A stretch of 64,000 bases of DNA from NCBI RefSeq assembly GCF_018687715.1, contig NC_056758.1, positions 3,100,001 to 3,164,000 of the forward strand, in the 5' to 3' direction. This stretch comes from Carya illinoinensis (taxonomy: Eukaryota > Streptophyta > Magnoliopsida > Fagales > Juglandaceae). A model generated the notes under the pieces. It was not told the origin of the DNA, did not search any database, and saw nothing but the letters and a program-made list of their open reading frames with translations. Shown piece by piece: positions 36,842 to 49,754 of this stretch (position 1 is its first letter; every line of letters begins with the position of its first letter). A program made the position numbers and the translations under genes.

Positions 36842-39204
36842 CCTTTGATTAGGGGTGCGCATAAATCTTTATAAACCGGTTGACCCGATTGACCCGATCA
36901 GATCCACCCGATAAAATTCGGGTTAAAATTGAAGCGGGTCATATGAAATGCTATGCGGGCGAAACCGCAGCTGAAGAAATCAACCCGTATCCATCAGTCA
37001 GATTCCCATCTCCCTTTGTCTTCAACCCTAGCCCCCCTCCCTCTCTCTCTCGACTTCTCTCTCACCAACGTGATCTCTCTTTCTCTCGCTCTCTCTCTCT
37101 CTCTCACACAGACGGTTGCGTGGTTCTCTGTCTCTCTCTTCAGCCGTAGCTCCAAGATCAGCGTCGGCGTGGGTCTCCAAGAAGGAGGTATGTTCCTTCT
37201 CTGCGTGGATCACTATTTTGCTTACGGATTTGAGGCATGTGGCTAATGATATTATGGTTGTACTGAAATGGGGTGGGTTTATGCTAGCTCGTTTGTCTTA
37301 TAAGGATGTTAAATGGAATCTTATTTAGTATGGAGGAGTGATCTAGAGTTTTATAACGAAAAAAAATAATCAAAGCTGCAGCCCATTAAGGGGATCAATC
37401 TCTGGCATATCACGAATCAAATGTGTTTGTTTGTGCGGAAAAGATGAGTACTAGAAACTTATAAAAAAAAACTCTTTAATGAAAAATGCTAGCCCATAAG
37501 TGATACTGAGAAGTAGAGTTTATATCAAAGACTTGGGGATTGTTGGGTTTTTTCAATCCATCTTATGGCTCATTGGGAATTATTTTCATGCTATAGACAG
37601 ATCTTGTCAAATATGCTGCTTTGGAAGGAGTAATGTTCTGTAGCAGTTAGTTTATCTTCTATTATTTGGCCATCTAGATAGGTATGGGTTGCGTAATCTT
37701 TAGTAGTGGCTGGAGATAAAACATACTAAATCTGATCAATTGACACTCTTGACAGGTTCACATTACCCCCGTTTTGTCTTAGTATGTGAGAAGTATAGTG
37801 ACCTTGCATCAACAAGAGAGTACATCAAAGTTCATAAGCATACACCTCTGGAATCATGTATAACTAGCTAGGTGTATGCTGTTTGTCTATATACCTCCTA
37901 TGTATTTGTGTAATGCCTATTTACTTATATTAATAAAACACCTCTGGAATTGAAAGCTCAAGCTTTATTATGCTATCTAAATTAATTTTCCATTTCATCG
38001 TTTGAGGTGAGATCCAACTGTTTTGATCTCTGGAAATTTCAATTCAAATGGAGGTATTTCCTCATATACATGTAAAAGTTACAATTTAGCCCAAGTGGTT
38101 CACATGGATAGAAATGCAATATTGTTAACCCATTTTTCCAAACAAAATTAAGCATGCAGTTTAAATATATAGGTGCAAATTATGGTTGATGATTATAGAA
38201 GCTAAGAAAAGAGAGAAAATGAAAGGTGGAACCAGGTTATCATAAATAGAATAGACCTAGAACTTGGGCTTCTTCTCTAGCTAATAATATATTAACATCT
38301 AGAATAAGAAGTTAAATAATCGCCCTCATAATATAGAATATATACTACAAACACTAACATGACTACCCTCCAGATATCTGACAGATAAAGAATCTAATTG
38401 TAAACTACTTCCATAGGAGACTCTCAAGGTGACTGGCAAGTGGTTATCCAGGAAATTGCCAGAAATAGAAGTAGCTCACACTTACTATCATGGATTGGGA
38501 ACAGATCTCGATAGAAAAATTGGAAATGATAATGGGGATATAAATTGTTTCAACAATCTTTTCTGTTACTTGTTTATTTTTATATAATTTAATAATCTTT
38601 TTTTCTTTTCTTCTCTTTTTTTTTTTTTTTTTTTTTCAGAATTTGATCCCCAATCAAGCTTTATTTATGTTGATGATGAGTGACTCAAGCCTTATGGTCT
38701 ACACATTCTATTTTGTTTATTGTTTATGTATGGATGGATTATGGGATGTAATGTAGTGGATAGATGAATGGATTTGTGGGAAAGGCTGGATGTTATATTC
38801 ATGTTTATTTCTAGTTCATGAATTTATTTAAAAGGGCTTGAATATTTTCTATGGATCATAATATATATGTACATTCATGTTTATTTTTTATTGTTTATGT
38901 TATAGATGGCCTATGGAAATGGAATGTAATGTAGTGGATAGATGGCTTGGGATGTAATGTTTATTGAGAAAGGGGCTGGAAACGGGATTTGATGGCCTAT
39001 GGAATATAATGTTTATTGAGAAAGGGGCTGGAAACAGGAGTATTTAAAAAAAATAAAAATAAAAATAAAAATAAAAGCAAATTTAACCCGACCCGAATGA
39101 TTCGAGTCGGATCGGGCCATCCTGTGATGGTCCTGGGTTGCGAGCCACAACGGGTCGGGCCAAATTTTTGATTGGGTGGGCTGTTGTTCAGGCCTACCTT
39201 TGAT
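36842..39204. mobile_element. Non-autonomous hAT element with 8-bp TSD CCTTTGAT
   Basis: Element 36850-39196, flanked on both sides by CCTTTGAT (36842-36849 and 39197-39204). Ends are TAGGGGTGCG on the left and CAGGCCTA on the right (complement TAGGCCTG). Both sub-terminal regions are rich in GACCCG / CGGGT strings. No hAT transposase is visible. The interior (about 36990-37330) looks like a 5' UTR plus first-exon/intron boundary, with a CT-rich leader and an AGGAGGTATGTTCC junction. A T-tract ending in TTTTCAG lies at about 38615-38639. A 52-bp repeated segment (ATGTTTATTGAGAAAGGGG) occurs at 38957 and 39009. Confidence 0.8.
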
Positions 39205-39479
39205 CTAGGAAGGTACGCGCGCAGCTTTATGTTAATTAAGTAACCTTTATATATGAATATAACATGCTGCATGCAATGGCATTTAGCCCAAAAATATTCC
39301 ATTATTCACAAACAATAACAATATGGGCAACTTAGAGCATAAATAAAATGTCTAAATTAATAATAAGTACATGTTCAAAATAATGGAATAATATTAGATA
39401 AACATGCCAAAAAACATTTCAGGAAAAGAATATTCATGTTGCATAACTATTTGTTGAACAAGTTAACAATAGAAACCTT
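39205..39479. other. AT-rich intergenic DNA
   Basis: No gene or repeat recognised. Confidence 0.4.
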
Positions 39480-39965
39480 GGGCTCATTTGAATACTAAGA
39501 ATATTAATGCCAGAGGTTTTGTCCCGTCTCCTTCATAAGAATTTTGAGGAGAGATGGATTGGTTGTTTTACTGATCCTGTGGGGCCCCCCCTGATATCTC
39601 ATTTATTTTATGTATATGATTTGTTGGTGTTTGCGAATGGGGAAAAAAGATCTTTACGCCGGCATATTAATATTTTTTATTATTAATATTAATATCTTTG
39701 CGAAGGGATCAAGTCAGTTGATTAATAAGGACAAATCGGCAATTTTTTTTTTTAAAAAAAAAAATTCTCAAAATTGATTTCAAGGGCTCGAAGGAGGGGA
39801 TTGAGAAGGTTAACTGGTTTTCATGGAAGGGAGTTTTCCTGTCACCTATCTGGGTGTTCCTTATGTTTCAGGTAGACTTACTTCACGAAATCTAGAGCCG
39901 TTGGTTTCCAAAATTAAAGGAAAGGTTGCCGACTAGAAATTGAAGTTGTTCTCTCAAGGGGGTCG
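39480..39965 (+). pseudogene. L1-type LINE reverse transcriptase fragment
   Basis: Plus-strand translation across frames gives DLLVFANGEKRSLRRHI (the FxDDLLVF region with Tyr-Asp only), then a segment equivalent to SQLINKDKS, then YLGVPYVSGRLTSRNLEPLV followed by KIKGKVAD and LKLFSQGGRR. These are the C-terminal RT motifs of plant L1-like elements. A poly-T/poly-A stretch at 39741-39763 and several frameshifts break it. The downstream edge merges without a gap into CACTA transposase sequence. Confidence 0.7.
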
Positions 39966-41456
39966 AAGATTTGGATTCTTCAGGAGAATTTGTTCACAAA
40001 AGTTGCAGCTTGAAGATTTGGACCGATTGGAATCTAGAATACCTTACATATTGTGCCAATTAGAAATGATATTTCTGCCATCATTTTTCACGGTTATGGT
40101 ACGTACACTTGACCATACATTTAGTTGCAGAATGTAAGCTTGGAGGACCTGTTTATTATCGATGGATGTATCCAATTGAAAGGTATGCTATAGTTATTGA
40201 ATTAAAAACCTATAAATCTATTAAAGTATGAACATATTTTTTTAAGAATAGTAAAAGTTATCTAATGATTTATGTTGTAGGTACCTACACCGACTTAAGT
40301 TTCATGTTCGTAACAAAGCTACATCAGAAGGTTCCATTGCTTAAGGATATTTGTTGGATGAATTATTGACGTTTTATTCTCGTTATTTAGACATTTGTGA
40401 ACCCAGATGATTCTAAAGGGAAAGTTATTGATGTTCGCCTCGATTTTACATCGTAGACACAAGCACATCGCTATATTCTCTTCAACTCTGACGATTTCAC
40501 TCCATTTTGCATGTGAGTTACAATGCTTAATACGTACGAATCAAATTACATGTCATTTATATTTGTGTAATTATAATAGACATTTGTGATGTCATGAACA
40601 TATAGGATGCACTTGAAAATAATGAGGAATATAGTTGATGGGAATCATTTATCGAATGACAAACTATAGAAGAGGCACAAAGACAAATTTTGTAATTGGT
40701 TCCAAGACTATGTACGAATTACACCCCATTCAATATTGTATCACAATATTTATTATTCCTCTGTAGCTAATTTTCGTCATTTTAATCAATGCTAATAATC
40801 CAACCTTTCAGGTAATGAAAATGGATGACAATGGAAGAAGTGAATTGGGCCATAAAGTCGTAATGTATTCTAAAGGTCTCATGCAAGTTGCCAAAGAATT
40901 TAAGCAAATTGTCATTAATGGCACAAAATTTCGCACTAGGAATCATGAAAATGGGAAGAAAACTCAGAATTGTGGTGTTAGTGTATGTACTAATCAAGAT
41001 GGCCTTGCTTTGTATGGCCGATTAACACGCATAATTGAAGTTATGTATTATGATGTGTCTCGATATGTATTATTCAAATGTGATTAGGCAAACGTTGCTC
41101 GGGGTAGAGGTTTCAAGGTGGACGAGTTTGGCTTTACTCTTGTAAATTTTTTTTTTCATTTAGTACACACTAGTAGTCGGATAACTGATGATCCGTTTGT
41201 TTTATCTTCCCAAATATCTCAAGTATTTTACGTGGCAGATGAAAGATGCCCAAATTGGATTGTGGTTGTTAAGACAAAACCAATAGACGTGTATGACACT
41301 GGTGGAAAGGAAGTGACTGACGATGATGAGGATGAATATTTAGTCAATGAATATTGTATTAACACTTCCAACTATGAAGCTATTGAACCTGGTATTGACG
41401 ATGTTGTGTGGACGCGAAATGACATAGATGGAATGAAGATCGAAACTCCTCAATAG
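39966..41456 (+). pseudogene. CACTA transposase C-terminal part (DUF4218-DUF4216)
   Basis: LEDLDRLESRIPYILCQLEM and FLPSFFTVMV (39990-40100), then, after a frameshift, LGGPVYYRWMYPIERY (40140-40185) and FHVRNKATSEGSIA: the DUF4218 block of TNP2/TNPD-type CACTA transposases. From 40815 the frame reads SELGHKVVMYSKGLMQVA, then FGFTLVNFFFHLVHTSSR and FYVADERCPNWIVVV (41100-41300), the DUF4216 block. The catalytic DDE part upstream is absent, so the gene is a 3' fragment. Stops and frameshifts occur throughout the first half. Confidence 0.75.
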
Positions 41457-41590
41457 TGTTGAGTAAGAAATATATATTTAGACTATCTAACATGGTATCT
41501 CTTATCACATAAATCTATCTCATATCATGCTCCAAATATTATTATTTATATTGATTTGCATATATGTAAATTTATTTTTGTATAGGTACA

Positions 41591-43560
41591 ATGGGTCCAA
41601 AAAAGAAGACAAAGACTACCATGCCACAGTTGCGAAAACAATCTACAAGACTACAATCTGATAGGGTGGCCCATTCATTACCCTCTATCGATGGGCCACC
41701 CCTTTCCGTTGATAGAATGGTGGAGTCATCATCTTCTATAGATTGTCATTCCCAACCATCATTATCTTCACAGCAAGGGACCCAACCTTTTACATCGAAC
41801 CAAATGGGAGGCCAGCTATCTACACATATGGAGATAAGCAGAGAGACGAGCCGTGCACATCTATACTAATAGCTCCTAGTTCGGAAGAAAATGTCGACTC
41901 GTGTTCTAATATTGGAGATCACTTTCTCGTCGTCGTCGGTATGTTTTTGTTTTTCTTACTTATTATTTATTTCGCTATGAATGCAGATTTACAAAATACT
42001 AATAATGTAACTAAATCCATTTTTGCAGATAGTAATAGAGATCGAGTAAAGAGACCATTGCACTCTATTCATGACATTTGGCATCTTCCAGAAGGGGAGC
42101 GAATTGAAATGGAGCTCAATAATCTTAGTCAGCCCATCAAAAAGCAAGACTCAAAGGTGGTAAGGTTTGGTGGTCTAATAGTGAGAAGTAATAAGTTGGT
42201 TCCAATAATTTACAAAGATTTGGGGTTGGTGCCTAAAACCATAAAGGAGGAAGCGTGGGGTCTTATAAAGGTATGATTTTTTATATTAAAACATTATTAT
42301 TAATTAAATAGGTATATTTTGAAAATTTTGTTAGAAAGCTACTTACTCAATTGTATAAATTTATTTTGACTGTAGGTCAAGTTTACAGTTCTCGATGACA
42401 AATTGAATGTATTCAAAAGTGGATACTAAAGGACTTGGGGAAGAAATGGAAAGACTACAGCATGAATTAAAGAAAAAGTTACTTAGTGAAAAAGACACAT
42501 TTGCAGCACAAGTTATGGCAAAGTCCCAATATGGTGGACTTAGAGAAACTAGCAGAGTTGACCAATTTTTGGTTTGATCCAGAATATATGGTAACAATGC
42601 ATGTATTTCTATTATAGATTTATAAAGTCAACCAACTAGTTATTTTAATTATAATTCTCATAATATTTGTGATGTTGTAATCAAAATGTAATAAAAACAA
42701 TGAGTGTCGTAGGAAGCAGGTGATTGTTCACAACAGAGAATCAAAAAGTTCAGCAAGATATACCCATGATGTGGTATTTATTTATTTAATATTTATTTGT
42801 TGTTGAATATTTATTAGTTATTTGTTTTCGATATATGTGTTTAATCTAAAATATTGGACGTAGAATAAAACAACTGGGGCAATACCAAGTTGAGCCCGGT
42901 TGTTTGTCAAGACCCATAAGAAAAAGGATGCCATACACTACAATGATGAACAAGGAAAAAAGTGGTATGTTTATTTTCAAATTTATTACTTTTTTAATTT
43001 TAAAGGATTTATAAGATGAAGAATAATGTGTATTTTTTATTATCTATTATAGGTTGAGATATAGGAACTTTTAACATATGACACAAATTCTATAGAAATG
43101 GGGTCTGGAAGAACCATGACTTGGGCATCAGATGATGTTTATTCGAAAGTTATGGGCCCAGAACGGCCTGGACGTATGCACGGTTTGGGGTTTGGGCCAA
43201 CCCTTATAAGGCAAACTTGTCAACATTCACTACCGACTTCAAACCAAGAAGATGGTATATCAAAAGAAGAGTTTGAGAAAATGCGAAATGAATTAACTGA
43301 ATTACGGAACTTAGTAAACGCATTCGTGCATGCATAGATGAGCACCCCACATATGTTTAGTTGATATAAATTAACCTTATTTTGAAATTTTTGGACCCTC
43401 ATTTGAATTTATATTCAGATTTAAGGACAAAATCGAAAAGAGAATGAAGAGGAAGAGAAAAATGAAGAAGAGAAAAATGCTAAAGAGGAAGAAGGTCAAG
43501 AGGAAGATGAAGAAGAGGAAGAGAACGACGAGAATGATGATTGAGGGTTGGGATTGTAAG
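41591..43560 (+). pseudogene. CACTA accessory transposase-like gene (Transposase_24 type)
   Basis: ATG at 41591 starts MGPKKKTKTTMPQLRKQSTR. After intron-like breaks (for example GTATGTTT..TTTGCAG at about 41940-42029) come RPLHSIHDIWHLPEGERIEM and RFGGLIVRSNKLVP (42050-42270), KFTVLDDKL (42370-42400), then shifted segments ending in VYSKVMGPERPGR (about 43139-43178) and an acidic E-rich tail. The order matches the plant Ptta/En-Spm transposase family that accompanies TNPD in CACTA elements. Frameshifts around 42410-42600 make it non-functional. Confidence 0.7.
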
Positions 43561-44150
43561 TGAGACTGTAATTGAGATTATATTTATGGTATTTGTCATA
43601 TATCCACGTTTGCTCTATTTAATGGTATTTGCAACTTTCCTTAGTTAAGACTATATTTATGGTTATGCCATGTATTGACGTTTACTCTGTTTTGCTAAGT
43701 TGAAATTAAGATGGATTATAAAAGGATGAATGCTGGATTATGCATTAGTTTTACTACTCTTTTTGGAAGTTGTGAATCTTAGTATGATGTTTAACATATT
43801 TTATCATAAAGTTCGCAAGCAATACATTCATTTTTAAAAAAGAATAAGTATGATATCCATATTAAAATATTAAATATTTAATAATAGACTATTTTTTTCA
43901 AAATGAATATTGTACAATACTTGCACAATTTTTAGAAGGAATGTACAATACTTACATTACTGTATTGTACATTACTTATTAAATATTGAAGGAAAGAAAT
44001 TGAACGGCATCGCATTAAGAACTCGATGCTCAAACTATCTTCTATAGTTCTATTGAACCTCCCTCCCTCTAGAACTGGAATGCGAAATATGGATTTTACT
44101 AGTAGGGCTTCATAGAAATTCAACTAAGATTTTAGGGGTATTTCTGTATC
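43561..44150. other. AT-rich DNA inside the decayed CACTA element
   Basis: No gene. Lies between the accessory transposase remnant and the right sub-terminal repeats. Confidence 0.4.
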
Positions 44151-44169
44151 ATTTAAATAAGTTTTATTA

Positions 44170-44720
44170 TCATTTATTTTACAACTAATAAATTTATAAT
44201 AGCCTTCACCGCTGACGCTATATATTATTTCTAGTGTATCAAGCCAGCACATTTATCAATTACCGGCGTTTCATCGATCAATTTTTGAAATTTTGTAAAT
44301 GTCGCCAACGCTATATAATTATTACTAGCGCAACAATATAAAAGCCGGAAACCTTAATACTTTATTGGTGTAAATTTTATCAATTGTCGGTGTTTTGTGA
44401 AACGCTGCTAACGCTATATATTATCACTAGCGTAATATTACAAACGCTGGCAAACGTGGTTAATATAATGGCATAAAATTCAAAAATTATACGCCACTAA
44501 AAATATATATTATTACCGGTGTAACAATATAAATGTTAGGAAACTACTAATTTTTTAGCGCATAATTGTTATATTGGCAGCATTATTATAAACGCCGCCA
44601 AAACTATATATTATTACTGGTATAAAAATTTAAACGCCGGGAATCTCAATACTTTAACTGTGACGCATAAACAAACTCCAGCGCATATAAATGCTGCCAA
44701 TTTTGAGTTTCTTTGCAGTG
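44170..44720. mobile_element. Right end of a CACTA element with sub-terminal repeats
   Basis: Right terminus GAGTTTCTTTGCAGTG (to 44720), whose complement CACTGCAAAGAAACTC is a CACTA-family terminal repeat. Inside it, repeated AACGCCGCC / CTATATATTATTACTAGCG motifs form the sub-terminal array. No matching left terminus was found before 39966, where an L1 fragment begins, so the left part has been lost. Confidence 0.7.
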
Positions 44721-44731
44721 ATATTTTTTTA

Positions 44732-45583
44732 CCCAAAATTGTAAATATGACTATAATTTAAAAATTATATAGTTTTTAAATTTTCTAGTGTCTATTTTAT
44801 ATAAGTTGTAGTGTAGTAGGGTTGTCCTTTTATAGGTTGCTTTGGCAATACAAGTCTCACATGTAAGTAATGTGGGACTTTTGTATTGCTTTGGCAGGAT
44901 ATACACAAAGTATGAAGTAAAAGTTCCACTTACTACATAAAAAAGCATTAAAAAATAAATTTTGGAAATAAATTTTTTAATTTCCCAGCTTTCCACCCTT
45001 CAGTGTTTTGGATGCTACGAGAGATGTTATTGATTGTGTTTGTAACTTTTTTTTATTGATTAGGGTTTCATAAGGGTTCAGTTTGGACTAGGGGCAGGGC
45101 AAAGGTCGAGGCCCAAACTATTACCCACCATGCATGTGAGGGTGGGACCGGGGCCCTCCATTTGGGGGGTGCGGGTAGTACCCCTACTCCTAAACAATAT
45201 GTATGATGTGGTACTCCTATCCTATCCTATCACAACATATTATATAATTGTAATTATTTATTTACACATGACCAAATATAATTGACATGCTTAACATCTT
45301 ATGAAAGTTTGAAAGCACTTCATGTTTGTAATGAAAGAAAATATAATAATTACGTGGATTATAGGTGGGTTTGGCCAAATTAATGCACTTAATGAGATCG
45401 AGTTGCACGTGCCTTATAAGATAAAAGAACAAATTAATTTAGTCAGATACACTAGCCTTTTTATTTTGTTAGAGATCTCTGTGAGTCCATAAGCATTCAC
45501 AACATTATCTAAGTAAATAGTGGATCATAGGGTTGAAGTTATATCACTGCCCAGGTTGAGCAATTTAAACCCAATTTAATAGT
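44732..45583. repeat. Direct duplication, copy 1 (pairs with 47542-48427)
   Basis: About 850 bp shared with 47542-48427: CCAAAATTGTAAATATGA at the start, GTTGTAGTGTAGTAGGGT, GTGTTTTGGATGCT, GAGGCCCAAACTATT, TATCCTATCCTATCACAACA and GAGCAATTTAAACCCAATTT at the end. Contains an imperfect hairpin (44844-44890). No coding function is evident. Confidence 0.9.
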
Positions 45584-45649
45584 GATATATGACTTGCATT
45601 TCTGGCACTAGTGCTAATGCTACATTTAATCAACAATTAAGGTCGAGGG

Positions 45650-46222
45650 ATGAGATTATGACATTGTTAAAAAAGAATTTGCTGAAGTCTCAACAGAAAA
45701 TGAAACTTTTTGTTGTGAAGAAAGAACAAAAGAGTTTTTGAAGTAGATGACTGGGTGTTTTTGAGGCTCCAACCCTATAGACAAAAGTCTGTGGCTACGA
45801 GGCATAATCTAAAGCTTGCTTCAAGATTTTTTGGTCCATTTTAATAGAAAGTTGCTTCTGTAGCATATAAGTTGGATTTGCCTAATAGTTTAAAACTACA
45901 TCCAGTATTTCATGTTTCTTGCTTAAAGAAGAAACTTGGTTGGAATATTACTCCATCGCCTACTCTTCCTCCTTTGGATTCTCAAGGTCAAGTCAACCTG
46001 AACTTAAGCAAATTTTGGAGGGGAGATTGAGGAAGGTGGGGTAGCATGCAATTACTAAAATCTTAGTGAAATGGCTTGGTGCACCAACTGAGGATAATTC
46101 ATGGGAGTTGTTGTGGAACCTGTAGAGTCTTTACCCACATCTCGTGGGCAAGGTCCTTTAATGGAGGGGGAATGGGGAATTTATCAGGCTCTTGAGGTCA
46201 AGGACCGTAAAGGGGGGGAGAT
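45650..46222 (+). pseudogene. Ty3/Gypsy integrase C-terminal and chromodomain remnant
   Basis: Plus-strand frames give [20 protein letters not shown], then [20 protein letters not shown], then ILVKWLGAPTEDNSWELL: the GPY/F-type end of a Gypsy integrase and a chromodomain-like segment. Stops and shifts intervene (for example after FGPF). A purine tract AAAGGGGGGGAG precedes the LTR. All upstream pol domains are missing. Confidence 0.75.
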
Positions 46223-46622
46223 TGTTAAGTGTAAAACCTGTTGTGAGAAATTGAGTGAAGTGCAGGGAATGGATTCATGGGATTATAGTTTTAACTGTCC
46301 AAGTGAAGCGGTATGCACTGTTTAAGTGATACGATGCGTTGTGATTAGTTAGTGTAATATGGATTGAAACGGTGCGTGTTGCACCTGTTTGTATTAGTTG
46401 AGTTCGATACGTTGTTGTTTTACATAGAAAGGGGCTTATAAAAATAGAGGCCTCGTATGATTCTGTATTGAAGTATTTTAATAGAAGTTGAGTAATAATA
46501 GGAGGTTGGAAGTCCCTCAAAGGCTTCTTCCAAGAATTCTATTCTTGATTCTTGGATTTCAGTCATTTCATTGTTCACAATTCATTGAGTTCTTGATTCA
46601 AGTTTTTTTGTGTGAGTTGTCA
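46223..46622 (+). repeat. Gypsy 3' LTR (approximate end)
   Basis: Begins TGTTAAGTGTAAAACC directly after the purine tract and probably ends near TGTGAGTTGTCA. The right boundary is not certain because no partner LTR is in the window. Confidence 0.55.
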
Positions 46623-47541
46623 CTGGTGCAAGGTACTTATCATCTAGGCAAATAACATTTTCAAAATTATTTAGATTCCATTACAAGACTGATGCAACAA
46701 GTGAAAAAGAGTTTTTTTTTAATTTGTTGCAGAAAACGTTTGCTGACATGATGGAGCCATGTTCTAGCAGATTTGGTAATGGAAGGCACTGTGGTTCAAG
46801 TTGCAAATTAGAAGAAAAGATGTTTGGTATACCTTCCATTAATAGTTAGCATGAGCTATCTATCCGTTTCTATCTCTCTTTGCCAACATGTTTCTAGTAT
46901 ATATCACTGCAAAATCGTGATTCATTTGGAAAAGGCAAACAAAAATGATCCAATCTAAGAGAAGAAAACGCTTCGCAAAATCCCAATTAAGGGGGGAAAG
47001 CTTGGAAATTTATCTTTTTAATGTTTTATTATTCTTAAATCTTTTTTTATTCTTATAACTCATGCTCATTCTGGTATATTTACTTTGTTGAGGTGATTGC
47101 TATCAAAGCTCCTTGTTGACACTAACTGTAATCCCAGAAGATTCCAATCCAGATATGTGAAAAAGATTTCTTTCCAGAACATTGTCTTTTGGTCATATAT
47201 AATATAGATAGATAGTCTTTTTACTAGTGATTTTGAAAATCATGTAAACCAGCCGGTGAATTTTATATTGTTCAATTCTAATATAGATATATAATCAAAC
47301 ACAAATTTTCATTTGTTGCTACTGCCTGGTATATCTATTCAGGCTCATTGATGCTAGAATAGACTTTAAGGTGCTACCCGCAGCCTAAGACGTAGGCGGT
47401 TGGGTTTTCACCCCCAGACATGGCCCCTGCATCCCAAGGGTAGGGCACCCTGGCCCCCGCCCATTTCAATAATGGAATATAGCCCACTAGGCCAAAAAAT
47501 TTTCATGGGTCTAAAAGTAGTAAAAAACATACTTTAATTTT
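46623..47541. other. Intergenic DNA with one possible captured exon
   Basis: After a TTTAATTTGTTGCAG acceptor-like string, 46732-46849 reads KTFADMMEPCSSRFGNGRHC and continues SSCKLEEKMFGIPSINS before a stop. The cysteine-rich reading frame and good acceptor suggest a captured terminal exon, but I do not recognise it. The segment at 47360-47470 is C/G-rich with CCCGC / ACCCTGGCCCC strings. Confidence 0.3.
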
Positions 47542-48427
47542 TATCCAAAATTGTAAATATGATTATAATTTAAAAATTGTGTAGCTTTTAAATATTTCTA
47601 GGGTCTGTTTTATGTAAGTTGTAGTGTAGTAGGGTGGTTCTTTTATAGGTTGCCTTGACAATACAAGTCTCACACTAAAGCAAAAAAAAAAAAAAAGCAA
47701 TGCGGGACTTTTGTATTACCTTGGCAGGATATACACAAAGTATGAAGTAAAATTTTTACTTAATATATGAAAAAGCATTAAAAAATAAATTTTCAAAATT
47801 TATTTTTTAATTTTCCAGCTTTCCCCCTTCGGTGTTTTGGATGCTGTAAGAGATATTATTGATTGTGTTGGTAATTTTTTTATATTGATTAGGGTTTATA
47901 AGGGTTCAATTTGGACTGGGGGTAAGTCTAGGACCGAGGCCCAAACTATTGCCCCTCGTGCATGTGAGGGTGGGACGAGGGCCCTCCATTTGGAGGGTGT
48001 GGGTAGTACCCCCACTCCTATATCAGAATGTATGATGTGGTACTCCTATCCTATCCTATCACAACATAATATATAATTGTAATTATTTATTTCCGCATGA
48101 CCAAATATTATTGACATGCTTGACATCTTATGATACTGTGAAAGCACTACATGTTTCTACTGTAAGAAAATATATATAAGAATTACGCAGATTATAGGTG
48201 GGTTTGGCCCCATTAATGCCCTTAATGATAAGATCGAGTTGCATGTGCCTTAATTATAAGATAAAAGAACAAATTAATTTAGTCAGATACACTAATCTTT
48301 TTATTTTATTAGAGATGAACTCTGTGAGTCTGTAAGCATTCACAACATTATCTAAGTAAATAGTGGATCATAGGGTTGAAGTCTAATATCACAACCCAGG
48401 TTGAGCAATTTAAACCCAATTTAATAG
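47542..48427. repeat. Direct duplication, copy 2
   Basis: Second copy of 44732-45583, with an A-tract (47682-47696) in the hairpin loop. Homology ends at TTTAATAG in both copies, after which the sequences differ completely. Confidence 0.9.
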
Positions 48428-48815
48428 ATCGAGAAGACAATACAGGGTGTGATAGAGGTAATTGTATTTGGTGGTACTGCGCGCATGTAGATTATTATAT
48501 TGGTTGTATTTTAAAGAAACATTTTCCAAAACATTTAAGAGGGCATTCGCTAATTTATTAAGAAGCTGCCAAACTGTTTTGAAAAAAATTCTATGTACGT
48601 AGTTTTCATTTAGTCATACAACTAATGCTATTATGCCATTAATGCATGGACAGAAACAGAACAGACAAGAAGATTATGTAAAAGAGAGATTTAAGTGCAT
48701 GCATGCAGAACACTTGTTCTAGCTCAGGCTAATTCCTTAAAGACAAAAATTATCTCTGGTACTTTCAACTTTTGCTTGGAACATATTCTAATGCTTTTCA
48801 CAATTGTTCTTTTCT
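48428..48815. other. Short intergenic DNA downstream of F-box copy 2
   Basis: No gene recognised. A 61-codon frame over 48376-48561 spans the duplication boundary and shows no domain. Confidence 0.4.
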
Positions 48816-49754
48816 TCATACTATATCATTTGCTCCGCTTATGGAAACAAGGCTTTCCATGTAAGTGATAACCTGGAACGAGAGACTTTCTCCTTCAATT
48901 TGAAGATTCGTCATCTCTTTGGTAGATGGGTCATACAAGGCCAGTTGTCCATCATCTTTTTCCCAGAATATGATGTCATTCATCCAATATTCTAATGGTT
49001 GAATAACTCCAGTAAGAGGGCCAACCCTGAACAGCTTTGTCCAAGATTCCGTAACCCCATATTCATGCAACAACCATATATCCCACCACATTCGCGACCC
49101 CTCTTCGCCTATAACTTTCCAAGAAATAGCGAGAGCAACCAATTCATTCAACAAGAAATATTGTTGATATTTATGAAAGGGATACACTATATCGCTAACA
49201 TCTGGCAGCGGGGTTTCTAGGAATACCTCCTTGGTTATGTCAAATGACAAAATACCTTCCCAATTTATACCATTATCACCCGATGCCCACGAAGCACCCA
49301 TCCCATTCTGGTTTGTCCTCATACCTCTAGTAGAATCCTAAATATGACAAGGGACGCTGTCAATTTGTCTCCAAGAATCGGCTCTTAAGCTGTATACCTC
49401 ACTACGGTACATGATTATCGGGGAGTATTCTTCTAAGTAAGGGTCGGGTTCGTAGAGATGGAAATGGCTGATTATCTTGTAGTCGTGAGTGTTGGCATCA
49501 AAACCAAATCCGATGCCGTTTATAAGGGAGACAACATCATAGTCGGCACAAAGGAGGGGCATGTTTGATATGGGGACAACCTTTGTTTCTTTAGTTGCAG
49601 GGTTCCATAAAAGAGTATTATTCCAACTACTGCTATCGTGAAGACAAACGAGACCATTACAATATCCCACGATATACATCCGTGCTCTCTGGTCGATAAT
49701 TCCAGAATATGATGATGGTAAGGGTACCTGTGCGAGGGATACTTGGAGAGTTTC

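Noticed and set aside
37028..37213. Arg/Glu-rich minus-strand frame in the hAT interior
   Set aside because: Read-through of a CT-rich leader sequence, not a protein.
48376..48561. 61-codon frame with Cys residues (GCDRGNCIWWYC)
   Set aside because: Spans the end of the 850-bp duplication and matches no family I know. Too short to support.
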